The notes under the pieces: model-generated
The model's database searches: none
What the model was told of the DNA's origin: nothing
Seen by the model: the letters and a program-made list of their open reading frames with translations, nothing else
Shown: in pieces, positions 52,247-60,694 of the stretch
How the letters are laid out: the number at the start of each line of letters is the position of its first letter
How positions within the stretch are numbered: position 1 is the first letter of the stretch
Program-made: the position numbers and the translations under genes
Assembly (NCBI GenBank): GCA_913057825.1
Contig: CAJXOW010000002.1
Location: forward strand, 1-64,000
Length of the DNA stretch: 64,000 nucleotides
Reading direction: 5' to 3'
Source: an uncultured Balneolaceae bacterium
GTDB lineage: Bacteria > Bacteroidota > Rhodothermia > Balneolales > Balneolaceae

Positions 52247-55200
52247 ATGGCTGATACACAAGGTTATGAGATTGTCTCAGAACTTACAGAGGGAGTCCTC
52301 AAAAGCATTCTGAAAGCTGCCTGGAAGTCGGCAGATGACGCCAGTGGACCAGGCGTAATCCCCGAAAAAATGGAGATTCCATCCTCCACATCCATCGGTC
52401 CTTACCAGGTCAAGACCGGAACGGTCCAGATTCCGAAAGCGGGATTGGACCTGGATACCCTGCCGGCCGATAATGCGCTGGAGGTTAAGATGGAGACCCT
52501 GTTTCATGTTGAAATGGACAATCCTCCCATTCCGTCAGCCAAATTTTTTGACCTCGAAGCGGAAGTTAAAATCAAGGCGCCGGTAGCCCGTCTCGAGCCA
52601 AAGGAGATAGGGATTGATTTTAGTGATCTGCCCGATAATCCCGTCTCGGTTAATATAACCAGTGGAGATCCGGTGGGGGATATTACCGATTCAGCCATCG
52701 AGGAGTATGTGCATAAACAGTTGCGCAGCGATGACTTCAACAACATCATCGACGGAATAGAGATCACATACGGGGTTTTCTCGATGAAAACCCGTATCGA
52801 ACTGTATGATGATGAAACCGATCCCTCAAAAGTTGCCAAGGTCCAAAAAATTTCAGGTAACGAGGTCAAAGTCATTATACCCAGTTACCTGAGATTTTAT
52901 GATATCAGTGGGAGTTTCAGTGGTTATGAGCCTGAATCCCCGATGGGAATTACCGGCGATGTGGAGATGGTGGCCGACTATTCGCATTCCGGCGGAAAAG
53001 TGACGGCGAACCTTTCGGGCGCGGATGTGAGTTTGACAAATATATCTCCGGCGGATGGGGAGGAGGGAGACCATTGGACCACCAATAAAAACCTGGCTAG
53101 TACATACATGAGCGTGGACCTGGAGCAGAAAGTGAAGGATGCGTTTGCGAGTCAGGCCTCTTCTTACCTGCAGAATATGGGAGATGTAGAGGTGATCGTT
53201 CCCTCGGTTGACGAAGTCGAGGGGTTTATCGAGGATCAGATTGTCGATGAGCTCGAGAGACGGGATCATATATCCATCTGGCAGCCGAATCCGCCTTCTT
53301 CGGACGGCGATGAAGAAGTGTCGATCAGCAACGTAGCTCCCAAAGTGTTGGATAAGGGATTGGCCATAGCCATCAATGCGGGTTCGAGTACGAATATTGA
53401 CGCCCTCTCCTTTTTTGTCCCAAGTGACCGCGACTTTGCCATTGCCCTTTCTGAAAAGAAAGTCGAGACGGAACTGAAAGAGGCCGTCGATGAAGAATAT
53501 GGTGATTTGCCTACCATGCTGGATCCGGTGAAGGGAAAAGATGTCAAGTTGAAAAAGCTGGTCCTGAAATTGATAAATCACGCAATCAAGGCGGAGGGAA
53601 AAGTAACTATTATAGACGCTATAGCGGGCAGTATCGATGTAAGTGCAAGTTTTGGGGCGAAAATCGGTTTGAAGTGGAAAGATGCGTCCGAGGGACAAAT
53701 CATAGATCCTTTTGTAAAGAGCAAGGATGTCGATTTGAGCTTGAAAGCCTGGATTATCAGCTTTATTACCGGCTTCATAACGTTTGGAATCGTTGGAGGG
53801 ATCATTGCGCTTGTCGTTATGACGATTGCCGAGAATATCGCTGAGAAAGTGGGAGGTAAAGTGATCAAGGATGATGTCACCGGTCGATTGAAAGGTATCG
53901 GGGCCTGGCCGCAGACGTTGCAGGGAATCGGTACAATCGAATCGCGTTTTCAGAATCCCATCGAGATCAGCAAGAGCGGCATCGTGTTTGCCGGGAGTAT
54001 GGAGGTGTATAGCACGCGGTCTTCGGCCCTTAGCGAATTTGCTGATTCAAATGGCCCATATCATGTCGACTCGGCTATGGCCGCGAGCTTCGAGGGAGGA
54101 AGTGAGAAAGCGAAGACCTCGGTTTATTGGGATTTCGACGATGGTAAATCCTCGGCTGTTCGCGATCCGGTACACCAGTATGCCAAAAGCGGACTTTATA
54201 TTGCCAAGTTGCAGGTTAAAGTATCGGATATGGGGGAGGTGACCACCCGACACTTTGCCAAAGTCAAAGTCGAAAATGCAGTTCCAGAAGTAACGGTGGA
54301 GGTGCCGGATTCCGTGAAAGAAGGCGAAGAATTTTTACTGGAAGGTCATTTCACCGATGCCAACTGGGTGGATACGCACCGCGCCGTGATCGACTGGGGA
54401 GATAATACGGCCCCGGAAGATGTTGAAGTCCAGGAGACCCATGAAAAACCCCAGGCCCAGGGGACGTTCCAGGGATGCCATGCGTATTGCGACAATGGTA
54501 GCTATCAGATCAAGGTGCGGGTGTTTGACGATGTGGGCGGCGTGAAGGAGGTGCAAGAGTCGATCAAGGTGGAGAATGTCGATCCTGAAGTTGACTTGCC
54601 GGAGAAAAGGGTGTCATTGGTTGACCAGCCGATTCGATTGGTGGGCTCGTTTACGGATCAGGGGTGGTGTGATACTCATACCGGTTTGTGGGATCCCGGA
54701 GATTGTAATGTAGAGGACGCTATTATTCGTGAAACCAACGAAGAGCCCGCCGCTAAAGGTACGGCCGAAGCAGTCCACTATTATCGGGAATGCGGAATTC
54801 ACAAGGCGAAGTTGACGGTTATGGATGACGACGGTGGACAAGGGAGCGACCGGATGGAGGTAGAGGCATATCGATTGAAGAACAATGAGATGGAGGCTGG
54901 ATTTTATCTGTTGGAATCACGTGAAATAAGACAGGAAGTAGCCAATTTCTGGCACCCGGCGTTTTCCGGGGAAACGGCGATGTATCACGCTGCATTTGAT
55001 GCGGCTGAAATTCAGCGACAAGTTCAGTTTTTTGCCGAGTCCGAAATCTTTTATTACGGAGACCATGCCCAGGGCATCCGATTGAGAGGACGGTTCCTGG
55101 CCGGGATCTACCAGTTCGTGCCAACCAATCCGGGATGGAGCTACGAGTTTCTGGGTCATTTCCATCAGAGTAATCCCTCGAATGGAACCGTCTGGGTCGG

Positions 55201-55819
55201 AATTGATCCGCTGGGTCAGGAACAAATAGAAGCGGATTCCATTGTCTGGCGTCAATCCGGCGGCGCCCGCCAGTGGAAGAACGCACGCGTACGAGCGAGG
55301 GCCAAACACAGTAAGGCAACTTTGTACCTGGCGGTGCAGGGGACGTCTGAGACGGAATCATCCGTTTATTTTGATCGGTCGGTGTTGTATCAGATACAAC
55401 CGTTCGACAACGGTAAGGCTTGTGAGGAAACAACCGTGGATTTTGGAAACTTCGAGGTTGAGTCCGAAATGTACGAAGTGTTTACCCATGAAAAGTTATC
55501 ATTCAAACCGTTGGGTGAACGGGTGTACATTACCTCGTTTGGCTCGCCGCAGGACAAGAACAAACTTGGATTTTCGGGAGAAGGCGTCGAGGTCATTTTC
55601 CCTGACTATGTTAATGAAGCGGAGATTAAAGTTAATAACTATGGGGGGAAGGGACTTCAACTAGAGTTATTGCGCGATGGACAGCTTTTGGACCGGCGAT
55701 CTCTTCCGGTGCGGTCGGGAGCGAAAAAATTCATCATCGAGCAAGAAAACTTTAATGGCTTCAGACTGTTCGGCGGACAAGGAGAGGCCAGCCTGGTGCA
55801 TGTCAAGTTGTGCTTGTAA
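52247..55819 (+). CDS. Giant multidomain protein: possible lipid-binding (TULIP-like) region, membrane segment, PKD domains, beta jelly roll, shared C-terminal domain
   Basis: 1190 aa without signal peptide. Residues 1-490 are amphipathic beta strands with helices (GVLKSILKAAWKSADDASGP, FHVEMDNPPIPSAKF, LKKLVLKLINHAIKAEGKVT), which I think may be TULIP/P47-like lipid-binding modules; this is only a guess. A strong hydrophobic segment, AWIISFITGFITFGIVGGII (about 500-525), follows. Three PKD-type domains span about 620-870 (VYWDFDDGKSSAVRDPVHQY; WVDTHRAVIDWGDNT; WCDTHTGLWDPGDCN), then a carbohydrate-binding-like jelly roll (about 880-1060), and a C-terminal domain shared with the 253-aa protein (about 1065-1190). 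It is the last gene of the operon and probably its main structural or lipid-binding component. Confidence 0.65.
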   Translation: MADTQGYEIVSELTEGVLKSILKAAWKSADDASGPGVIPEKMEIPSSTSIGPYQVKTGTVQIPKAGLDLDTLPADNALEVKMETLFHVEMDNPPIPSAKFFDLEAEVKIKAPVARLEPKEIGIDFSDLPDNPVSVNITSGDPVGDITDSAIEEYVHKQLRSDDFNNIIDGIEITYGVFSMKTRIELYDDETDPSKVAKVQKISGNEVKVIIPSYLRFYDISGSFSGYEPESPMGITGDVEMVADYSHSGGKVTANLSGADVSLTNISPADGEEGDHWTTNKNLASTYMSVDLEQKVKDAFASQASSYLQNMGDVEVIVPSVDEVEGFIEDQIVDELERRDHISIWQPNPPSSDGDEEVSISNVAPKVLDKGLAIAINAGSSTNIDALSFFVPSDRDFAIALSEKKVETELKEAVDEEYGDLPTMLDPVKGKDVKLKKLVLKLINHAIKAEGKVTIIDAIAGSIDVSASFGAKIGLKWKDASEGQIIDPFVKSKDVDLSLKAWIISFITGFITFGIVGGIIALVVMTIAENIAEKVGGKVIKDDVTGRLKGIGAWPQTLQGIGTIESRFQNPIEISKSGIVFAGSMEVYSTRSSALSEFADSNGPYHVDSAMAASFEGGSEKAKTSVYWDFDDGKSSAVRDPVHQYAKSGLYIAKLQVKVSDMGEVTTRHFAKVKVENAVPEVTVEVPDSVKEGEEFLLEGHFTDANWVDTHRAVIDWGDNTAPEDVEVQETHEKPQAQGTFQGCHAYCDNGSYQIKVRVFDDVGGVKEVQESIKVENVDPEVDLPEKRVSLVDQPIRLVGSFTDQGWCDTHTGLWDPGDCNVEDAIIRETNEEPAAKGTAEAVHYYRECGIHKAKLTVMDDDGGQGSDRMEVEAYRLKNNEMEAGFYLLESREIRQEVANFWHPAFSGETAMYHAAFDAAEIQRQVQFFAESEIFYYGDHAQGIRLRGRFLAGIYQFVPTNPGWSYEFLGHFHQSNPSNGTVWVGIDPLGQEQIEADSIVWRQSGGARQWKNARVRARAKHSKATLYLAVQGTSETESSVYFDRSVLYQIQPFDNGKACEETTVDFGNFEVESEMYEVFTHEKLSFKPLGERVYITSFGSPQDKNKLGFSGEGVEVIFPDYVNEAEIKVNNYGGKGLQLELLRDGQLLDRRSLPVRSGAKKFIIEQENFNGFRLFGGQGEASLVHVKLCL

Positions 55820-55839
55820 AATAGCTGGTCTTCGCTGGA

Positions 55840-55978
55840 AACCCGTGCGGCGGTTCCTCGTTCGAAAGTTTTTCTCTTATTGGCAGAAGTTACAAACGCT
55901 CTAAAGCTTTTATGAATTTCTGACAATTCCATGCTTTTTTACCGAAAATCTTAATACTTCGGAACCGCCGCACGGGTT
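55840..55978. repeat. Family B inverted-repeat element (B4)
   Basis: AACCCGTGCGGCGGTTCC (55840-55857) is inverted perfectly at 55961-55978 (18 bp), total 139 nt. The right shoulder GAAAATCTTAATACTTCGG matches B2 and B5. It stands between the end of the isoprenoid operon and the convergent beta-barrel gene and may act as terminator for both. Copies B4 and B5 flank the gene 55994-57238. Confidence 0.8.
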
Positions 55979-55993
55979 GTCAGCAACTCCCAA

Positions 55994-57238
55994 CTATCTC
56001 AAATGTATTCCCATTACCATGATAAGGCTGTTGGTTCGGTAGGCATGTGCACTGAAGTTGAAGGGAATAAGCGTCCGCTCTCCGCGGAGACTGAGTGAAG
56101 CCTTAACCTTTTGAGATAATGAAAATTCAATGCCTGCTTCTCCCATGAGACCCATTTCATAATATTTGTTGTAATGATTTTTGTCGGGATCCAGCGGTTG
56201 CTGACCGATCGGAATATAGGTGCCGTTTTTTCTTGATTTATAGGGCGTTTCGTTGCTATTCAGAAGATAACCACCGGTAATACCCAACCCTATATACGGA
56301 ATTAAGTCGGAAGCACTCAATTCATATTTGGGCCAAATGGATAAATTTATGTAGGGCAATTCAAACCAGATATCTTCTCCCGAGGTGTTTCCTTTCTTCT
56401 GGTAGGCCAGTTCGGTACGAAGTGCGAAGCGGGGATCAAAACCAACAAAAGTAAATTCACTATAGAGGCTGATATAAGGGGAGTATCGGGTATAACGTGC
56501 TTTTTGGCTTACGTTAAAGACGCTGTAGGAATGGTTCAGGGCATGTCCCCCCGCTCCAAACTTAATGCCCCAGTCGACATTGGTGGTGGATCTATCAGCT
56601 AACAGGCTCGGTTGGTAATCGGAATCCACGCATTCATTATATGCATTGACGGCCGTAACCAGAGGTTTTTGCTTGAGTTGAACGCGATCTTCATCAATGT
56701 CCAGCATGGGGCAGTCATAAAAGGCCAAGTGCAAAATGCCGGCATAATTGATGGTTTTGTTGTCGCGAGTCACGGCTACGGCCGATCTTTCCAGCGAAAA
56801 AAAGTTCCCCCGCGCGTCCTCGATATAATAAAGGGGGCGAGCATATTTGGGGTAATAGGAATACAGTTTAGCGGGACCCCGGACAAGCATACGCAAAAAT
56901 ACGGTGCGCGAGGAGTCCAGCGTTGTTTTTGATTTGTGAATCCGTCGAGAAGTGTAGACTCTGTCTGGCCCGAATTGGTAGTGGGCAATTTGGCGAGGTG
57001 TATATTCTCGAGGTGCGCTGTCTTCATTATTTTTATAAATAACACGCATGCTGCGAGAGACAGCATCCTCGCCCCGGACCCGTATAAATCCCTCAAGGGT
57101 ATCTCCGGAAGATTCTTTCACAATGAAGCCGGATTCCCATTTATCCTGGGCAGTCGCCGGTAGACTGATAAAGAGTGCAAGGATTAATATAAATAATAAA
57201 CGTAAAAGCCGAATCCCGCCCCGATTGATAAGCAGCAT
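55994..57238 (-). CDS. Exported outer-membrane beta-barrel-like protein
   Basis: A 414-aa protein with signal peptide (LLRLLFILILALFISLPATA). The first part (about residues 30-190) is a beta-rich region that starts WESGFIVKESSGDTLEGFIR, as in many Bacteroidota outer-membrane proteins of unknown role. The second part (about 215-414) has alternating aromatic and polar strands (YISLYSEFTFVGFDPRFALR, ELPYINLSIWPKYEL, YIGLGITGGYLLNS) and ends in TNSLIMVMGIHLR, the pattern of a PorT-like outer-membrane barrel ending in an aliphatic/aromatic-terminal strand. Function unknown. It is bounded on both sides by family B repeats and is convergent with the operon ending at 55819. Confidence 0.75.
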   Translation of the reverse strand: MLLINRGGIRLLRLLFILILALFISLPATAQDKWESGFIVKESSGDTLEGFIRVRGEDAVSRSMRVIYKNNEDSAPREYTPRQIAHYQFGPDRVYTSRRIHKSKTTLDSSRTVFLRMLVRGPAKLYSYYPKYARPLYYIEDARGNFFSLERSAVAVTRDNKTINYAGILHLAFYDCPMLDIDEDRVQLKQKPLVTAVNAYNECVDSDYQPSLLADRSTTNVDWGIKFGAGGHALNHSYSVFNVSQKARYTRYSPYISLYSEFTFVGFDPRFALRTELAYQKKGNTSGEDIWFELPYINLSIWPKYELSASDLIPYIGLGITGGYLLNSNETPYKSRKNGTYIPIGQQPLDPDKNHYNKYYEMGLMGEAGIEFSLSQKVKASLSLRGERTLIPFNFSAHAYRTNSLIMVMGIHLR

Positions 57239-57342
57239 AGCAGTGTGATCCCTTGATTATTAATAACGATTTGTACTGTCTACTAATAAATTTTATCAAT
57301 CTTTGCAGTAAATATCAATATATACAATAGTAAGAGGTTGAT

Positions 57343-57485
57343 GAAAACCGGGCGGCGGTTCCTTGCTTGTAAGCTTTTCTTCGGTTGGATGCATTGAACG
57401 GTTAATCGCTCCTGTTTACGATGATCGTTATTACTGCCTGCCACCCAGAAAATTATTATGCTTCGGAACCGCCGCCCGGTTTTTC
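57343..57485. repeat. Family B inverted-repeat element (B5)
   Basis: GAAAACCGGGCGGCGGTTCC (57343-57362) pairs with 57465-57484 at 19 of 20 positions; total about 143 nt. TTCCTTGCTTGTAAGCTTTT and GAAAATTATTATGCTTCGG are shared in position with B2. It lies upstream of the minus-strand beta-barrel gene; together with the terminator at 57516 it fills the gap 57239-57605. Confidence 0.8.
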
Positions 57486-57515
57486 AACGTCCTCTATAAA
57501 TTGTGTGGATTCAAA

Positions 57516-57575
57516 TATAAAAAAAGCAGGTGCCCCGGATTCAGTCGTCTAGCAGTAATCCGGGGCACCTGCTTT
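57516..57575 (-). terminator. Strong rho-independent terminator of the LVIVD lipoprotein gene
   Basis: AAAGCAGGTGCCCCGGAT (57523-57540) and its perfect inverse at 57558-57575 form an 18-bp stem with a 17-nt loop. On the minus strand a run of seven T follows (plus-strand A at 57519-57525). It lies 30 nt after the stop at 57606. Confidence 0.85.
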
Positions 57576-57605
57576 CAGGTTTCAGCATTGTGCTTTCATC
57601 TCTTC

Positions 57606-59594
57606 TTACTCATTTGCGAGCCCGCGTAAGGTATCAACCAGCTTATTCACTTTTTCTTTGTCTCCGGCGCTGCCCGCACGTCGTTCGATAGCGGTGGCAA
57701 GGGTGGTCAAAATCTCCTCGCGGGTATCTCCCGATTCATTTTCGGCTTCGGATAGTTTTTGACGTGTGGTATTGATCCACTGGTCGCCCAGTCCGTCGCC
57801 CCGTTCCAGTTGATCCAGATAGGCCCGGGCCAAAGTAAAGGTCGTAGGCCACTCATACATAGGTTTGCCCTGGGCGTTGAACTGTTCGAGCTGCACCGTC
57901 TTGGCGGCGGCTATTTCGTTTTTGGTGAGGTATGGGCTGGGTTTAAGCTCGAAGATATCGAGTCCGCGAGCTATTTCAGAGTTGTATATTCGTCCGTTAT
58001 ACCAGTAAACCGACCAGCTTCCGCCCATCTGCATGCGGGTAGAGTCGACCGGTCCGCGGTCGTGGAAAGCGATTTCGACCGGATTTTCGGGGTCGGTCCA
58101 GTCGAAGACCGAAATCCCGCCCTGGTACCATGATTGAACCATGATATCGCGATCGGGGACCGGTATGAGCGATCCGTTATGCGCCACGCAATTTTCCAAT
58201 TCGGTTTGCGGGGCCGGTAGCTTGTAGTAGCTCTGAAAATGCATTTTGTTGTCCTCGTCAATCGTAAAGATCGCATTGGCACCCCATTCCATCGGATCTT
58301 GTTCGCGGCATTTGGGCTGTCCGCCGCCTCCCCATTCATCAGTAAACAGTACTTTGGTCCCCGGATTGTTGAAGGTGGCCGAGTGCCAGTAAGCGAAGTT
58401 GGAATCGGCAACGGCATCGATGCGTTTGGGTTGGGTCGGATCCGTGATATCGAGCAAAAATCCATATCCTTCACACGCCCCGCCGGCCAGTCCGATGGCC
58501 GGGTACAGGGTAATATCGTGACATTGGTTCGGTCCGCGTTCGTTGACTTCTCCTTCGGTGCGTTCTCCGAATCGTTCATCGATCATTTGATCCAGGTTTT
58601 TGCGCAACCTGGCACTGTCGGCCGCGGTCGGTTGTCCGCTGCCCTCGCGTTCCTTTACGATTTGTTTTAGGAGCGATTGCACAATTGGGTCAGGCACGAT
58701 CCGATCTCTACCCCATACATGAGCGACATATTTACCCTGCTCTTTAGCTTCCTCGAGTTTTTCTTTATCCGCTTTCGACAGACCATGGTCAGGGGCTGCT
58801 TTCAGATCCTCAAAAATTCGCGGAGAGTTAATAATGGCCGCTTCTGTCGGGTTGTCCAGCGGGACTTTGATTACTTCGATGCGAAACAGGGCCGAGTTGG
58901 GATCTTCCGAGGGAGGAGCACTTGAGCAGCCCGGAAGTTCTTCCGAAGAGCGCACCGGGGCGGATCCGGAGACATAGACGTAGATGTTTTCATCATCGTT
59001 GGGCGAATCGAGTACCGAGTGCGTATGGGACCCGCGACAGGTTTGTACGTTGTGAATATACTCGGGATTTTCGATGTCCGATATATCAAAAATTCGAATT
59101 CCCCGCACCCGTTCCTCACTTACCTTTTTGTCGATTCCCTGCGTACCGCAATCCATGCGTCCATCGAATCCTTCGGCCGAAACGAATAACAGGTCGCCAT
59201 ACACCGAGACGTCGCTCTGGGATACCGGGCAGGGATAGTCCACAACTACCTCCGGGTTCTTCGGATTGGAGACATCCCAAATGATAAAACCGTGGTAATT
59301 TCCCTGGATGACGTAATGATCTTTGAACGCCAGGTCGGAGTTGGTTTTGCCGATAAATTCTTTCGGCGGAGCGTTGTGGGAAAGCTTCTCAAGGTTCCAG
59401 ATGGCTTCGCCGGCGTCAAACAGACCCGGTTCGAGTCCGACCCGCGGGTCGGGGGCGGGGTGCTCTACAGTCGAGAGGGGTTTGGGGGCAATTTGTTGGT
59501 TTGAGGGTGATTTTTTTACGCTTGAAGAAGGTGCACAAGCATAGCTGATAAATAATAAAGCCGTAAGAAACAGCCAGGGTTTCAATTTGTTCAT
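57606..59594 (-). CDS. LVIVD-repeat beta-propeller lipoprotein
   Basis: A 662-aa lipoprotein: signal MNKLKPWLFLTALLFISYAC (lipobox SYAC). LVIVD-type repeats follow: HGFIIWDVSNPKNPEVVVDY, GIRIFDISDIENPEYIHNV, GFLLDITDPTQPKRIDAVAD, ISVFDWTDPENPVEIAF. They build a seven-bladed beta-propeller as in choice-of-anchor and LVIVD surface proteins. A long helical or charged insertion interrupts it (about residues 260-340, GLSKADKEKLEEAKEQGKYV). Cys-rich positions (CGTQG, GCSSAP, QCHD) could form disulfides in the periplasm. A helical end (about 600-662) follows. The frame is open to 59642, but the ATG at 59594 gives a proper lipoprotein signal, so I use it. Function unknown. Confidence 0.8.
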   Translation of the reverse strand: MNKLKPWLFLTALLFISYACAPSSSVKKSPSNQQIAPKPLSTVEHPAPDPRVGLEPGLFDAGEAIWNLEKLSHNAPPKEFIGKTNSDLAFKDHYVIQGNYHGFIIWDVSNPKNPEVVVDYPCPVSQSDVSVYGDLLFVSAEGFDGRMDCGTQGIDKKVSEERVRGIRIFDISDIENPEYIHNVQTCRGSHTHSVLDSPNDDENIYVYVSGSAPVRSSEELPGCSSAPPSEDPNSALFRIEVIKVPLDNPTEAAIINSPRIFEDLKAAPDHGLSKADKEKLEEAKEQGKYVAHVWGRDRIVPDPIVQSLLKQIVKEREGSGQPTAADSARLRKNLDQMIDERFGERTEGEVNERGPNQCHDITLYPAIGLAGGACEGYGFLLDITDPTQPKRIDAVADSNFAYWHSATFNNPGTKVLFTDEWGGGGQPKCREQDPMEWGANAIFTIDEDNKMHFQSYYKLPAPQTELENCVAHNGSLIPVPDRDIMVQSWYQGGISVFDWTDPENPVEIAFHDRGPVDSTRMQMGGSWSVYWYNGRIYNSEIARGLDIFELKPSPYLTKNEIAAAKTVQLEQFNAQGKPMYEWPTTFTLARAYLDQLERGDGLGDQWINTTRQKLSEAENESGDTREEILTTLATAIERRAGSAGDKEKVNKLVDTLRGLANE

Positions 59595-59856
59595 TGTTCC
59601 CGCTGCTGTATTAAACGGCTTTTTTAAGTATGGGTAATTCATATCGATATATGCTGAAGTTTAACGGTTATCTGATCAAAAGGTTGGTTGAAATTAGCTC
59701 TTGGCCCGGATTTCACTTTGCAGGTTGGGACAGATACGGTAAACATAATTATCATCAATTTTATTGAGAGTACATCCCGGCTTCTAAGTGACATGATAAA
59801 ACATAAAATTTAACCTGTGATCACCGGGCTAAACGCTTCCCACGGTAGAATTCGTG

Positions 59857-60552
59857 CTAATCGGCATTGCTTAATTTATTGAGCATCAGGTTCATACGGT
59901 CGATCTCGGTTCGCTGATCCACCTGGATGCCCGAGGCAAGCCGGTAGGTGGATTCTCCCTGTGCGGCGCCATCTTTGCTAAATAAGTTATCGACCATGAC
60001 GACAGCTCCTTTGTGATGTTCAATCATATACGTCAGGAAGAGCCGGTCGAAATCCGATCCCCTGGCCCGCGCCAGCTCATGCAGTTGTTCTTCGGCAAGG
60101 ACTCCGGGCATATTCTTGTATTTTGTGTAAGGTTTCCCGGACAGTGTAATCTTCAGATCCAGGCTGTCAATATCAATTTGCGGTACCGGCTGATTGCGCA
60201 TACGCAGCCATTTCTGCATCGTTTCAATTTCGTCTTTTTGGGCGTTTATGATGCGGGATGAGAGTGTTTGAACTTGCCTGTTTGCGTTATTTTCGGGAGC
60301 CAGTCGTGACATTACCAGGGCCTGGGCGTGGTGGCAGATCATGCCGACCATAAACTTGACATCATCTTGCGTAAAATTCTGAAGGGCACTGTCCTGCCGC
60401 GTCCAATAAAGTTCAGTCAGTTTTTCATCGTTGGCTGGAGCACTTTCCTTTTGTGGGTGTTCGGTACTTTTGCAGCCTGTAATTCCGATTGTTAAAATGA
60501 AAATCCCCGCGAAAGCAAGGTGGTACGACAGTTGTATATGTTTGTAATTCAC
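59857..60552 (-). CDS. DUF305 lipoprotein
   Basis: A 231-aa lipoprotein (signal HLAFAGIFILTIGITGC). The DUF305 ferritin-like four-helix pattern is duplicated: FMVGMICHHAQALVMSRLA (about residues 70-90) and LTYMIEHHKGAVVMVDNLFS (about 175-195), with paired His in each, then a Gln/Glu-rich helix (IINAQKDEIETMQKWL). DUF305 proteins often occur with copper or heavy-metal resistance genes, but no such gene is adjacent here. The open frame starts at 60657, but I prefer GTG 60552: AGAGG lies about 10 nt upstream and the lipoprotein signal begins soon after. Divergent from the GMC gene. Confidence 0.8.
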   Translation of the reverse strand: MNYKHIQLSYHLAFAGIFILTIGITGCKSTEHPQKESAPANDEKLTELYWTRQDSALQNFTQDDVKFMVGMICHHAQALVMSRLAPENNANRQVQTLSSRIINAQKDEIETMQKWLRMRNQPVPQIDIDSLDLKITLSGKPYTKYKNMPGVLAEEQLHELARARGSDFDRLFLTYMIEHHKGAVVMVDNLFSKDGAAQGESTYRLASGIQVDQRTEIDRMNLMLNKLSNAD

Positions 60553-60694
60553 GACAGTGTTACCTCTTGGTTCTTGATCCTGATAAGATAAGAAGATTAT
60601 AAATTTAATTTGGCAAAATACCAATTTGTTTATGTCACTGGTATAAAATAAATTCACACGTTCATATCTATCGTATTTCCCTCAATATTATTGT

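Noticed and set aside
47614-55819. RiPP biosynthetic cluster
   Set aside because: Only a leader-like segment is seen; there is no core peptide, cyclase, YcaO, lanthionine synthetase or exporter.
55840-57485. Composite transposon around the beta-barrel gene
   Set aside because: No transposase is present; the flanking family B elements alone do not prove mobility. Kept only as a finding.
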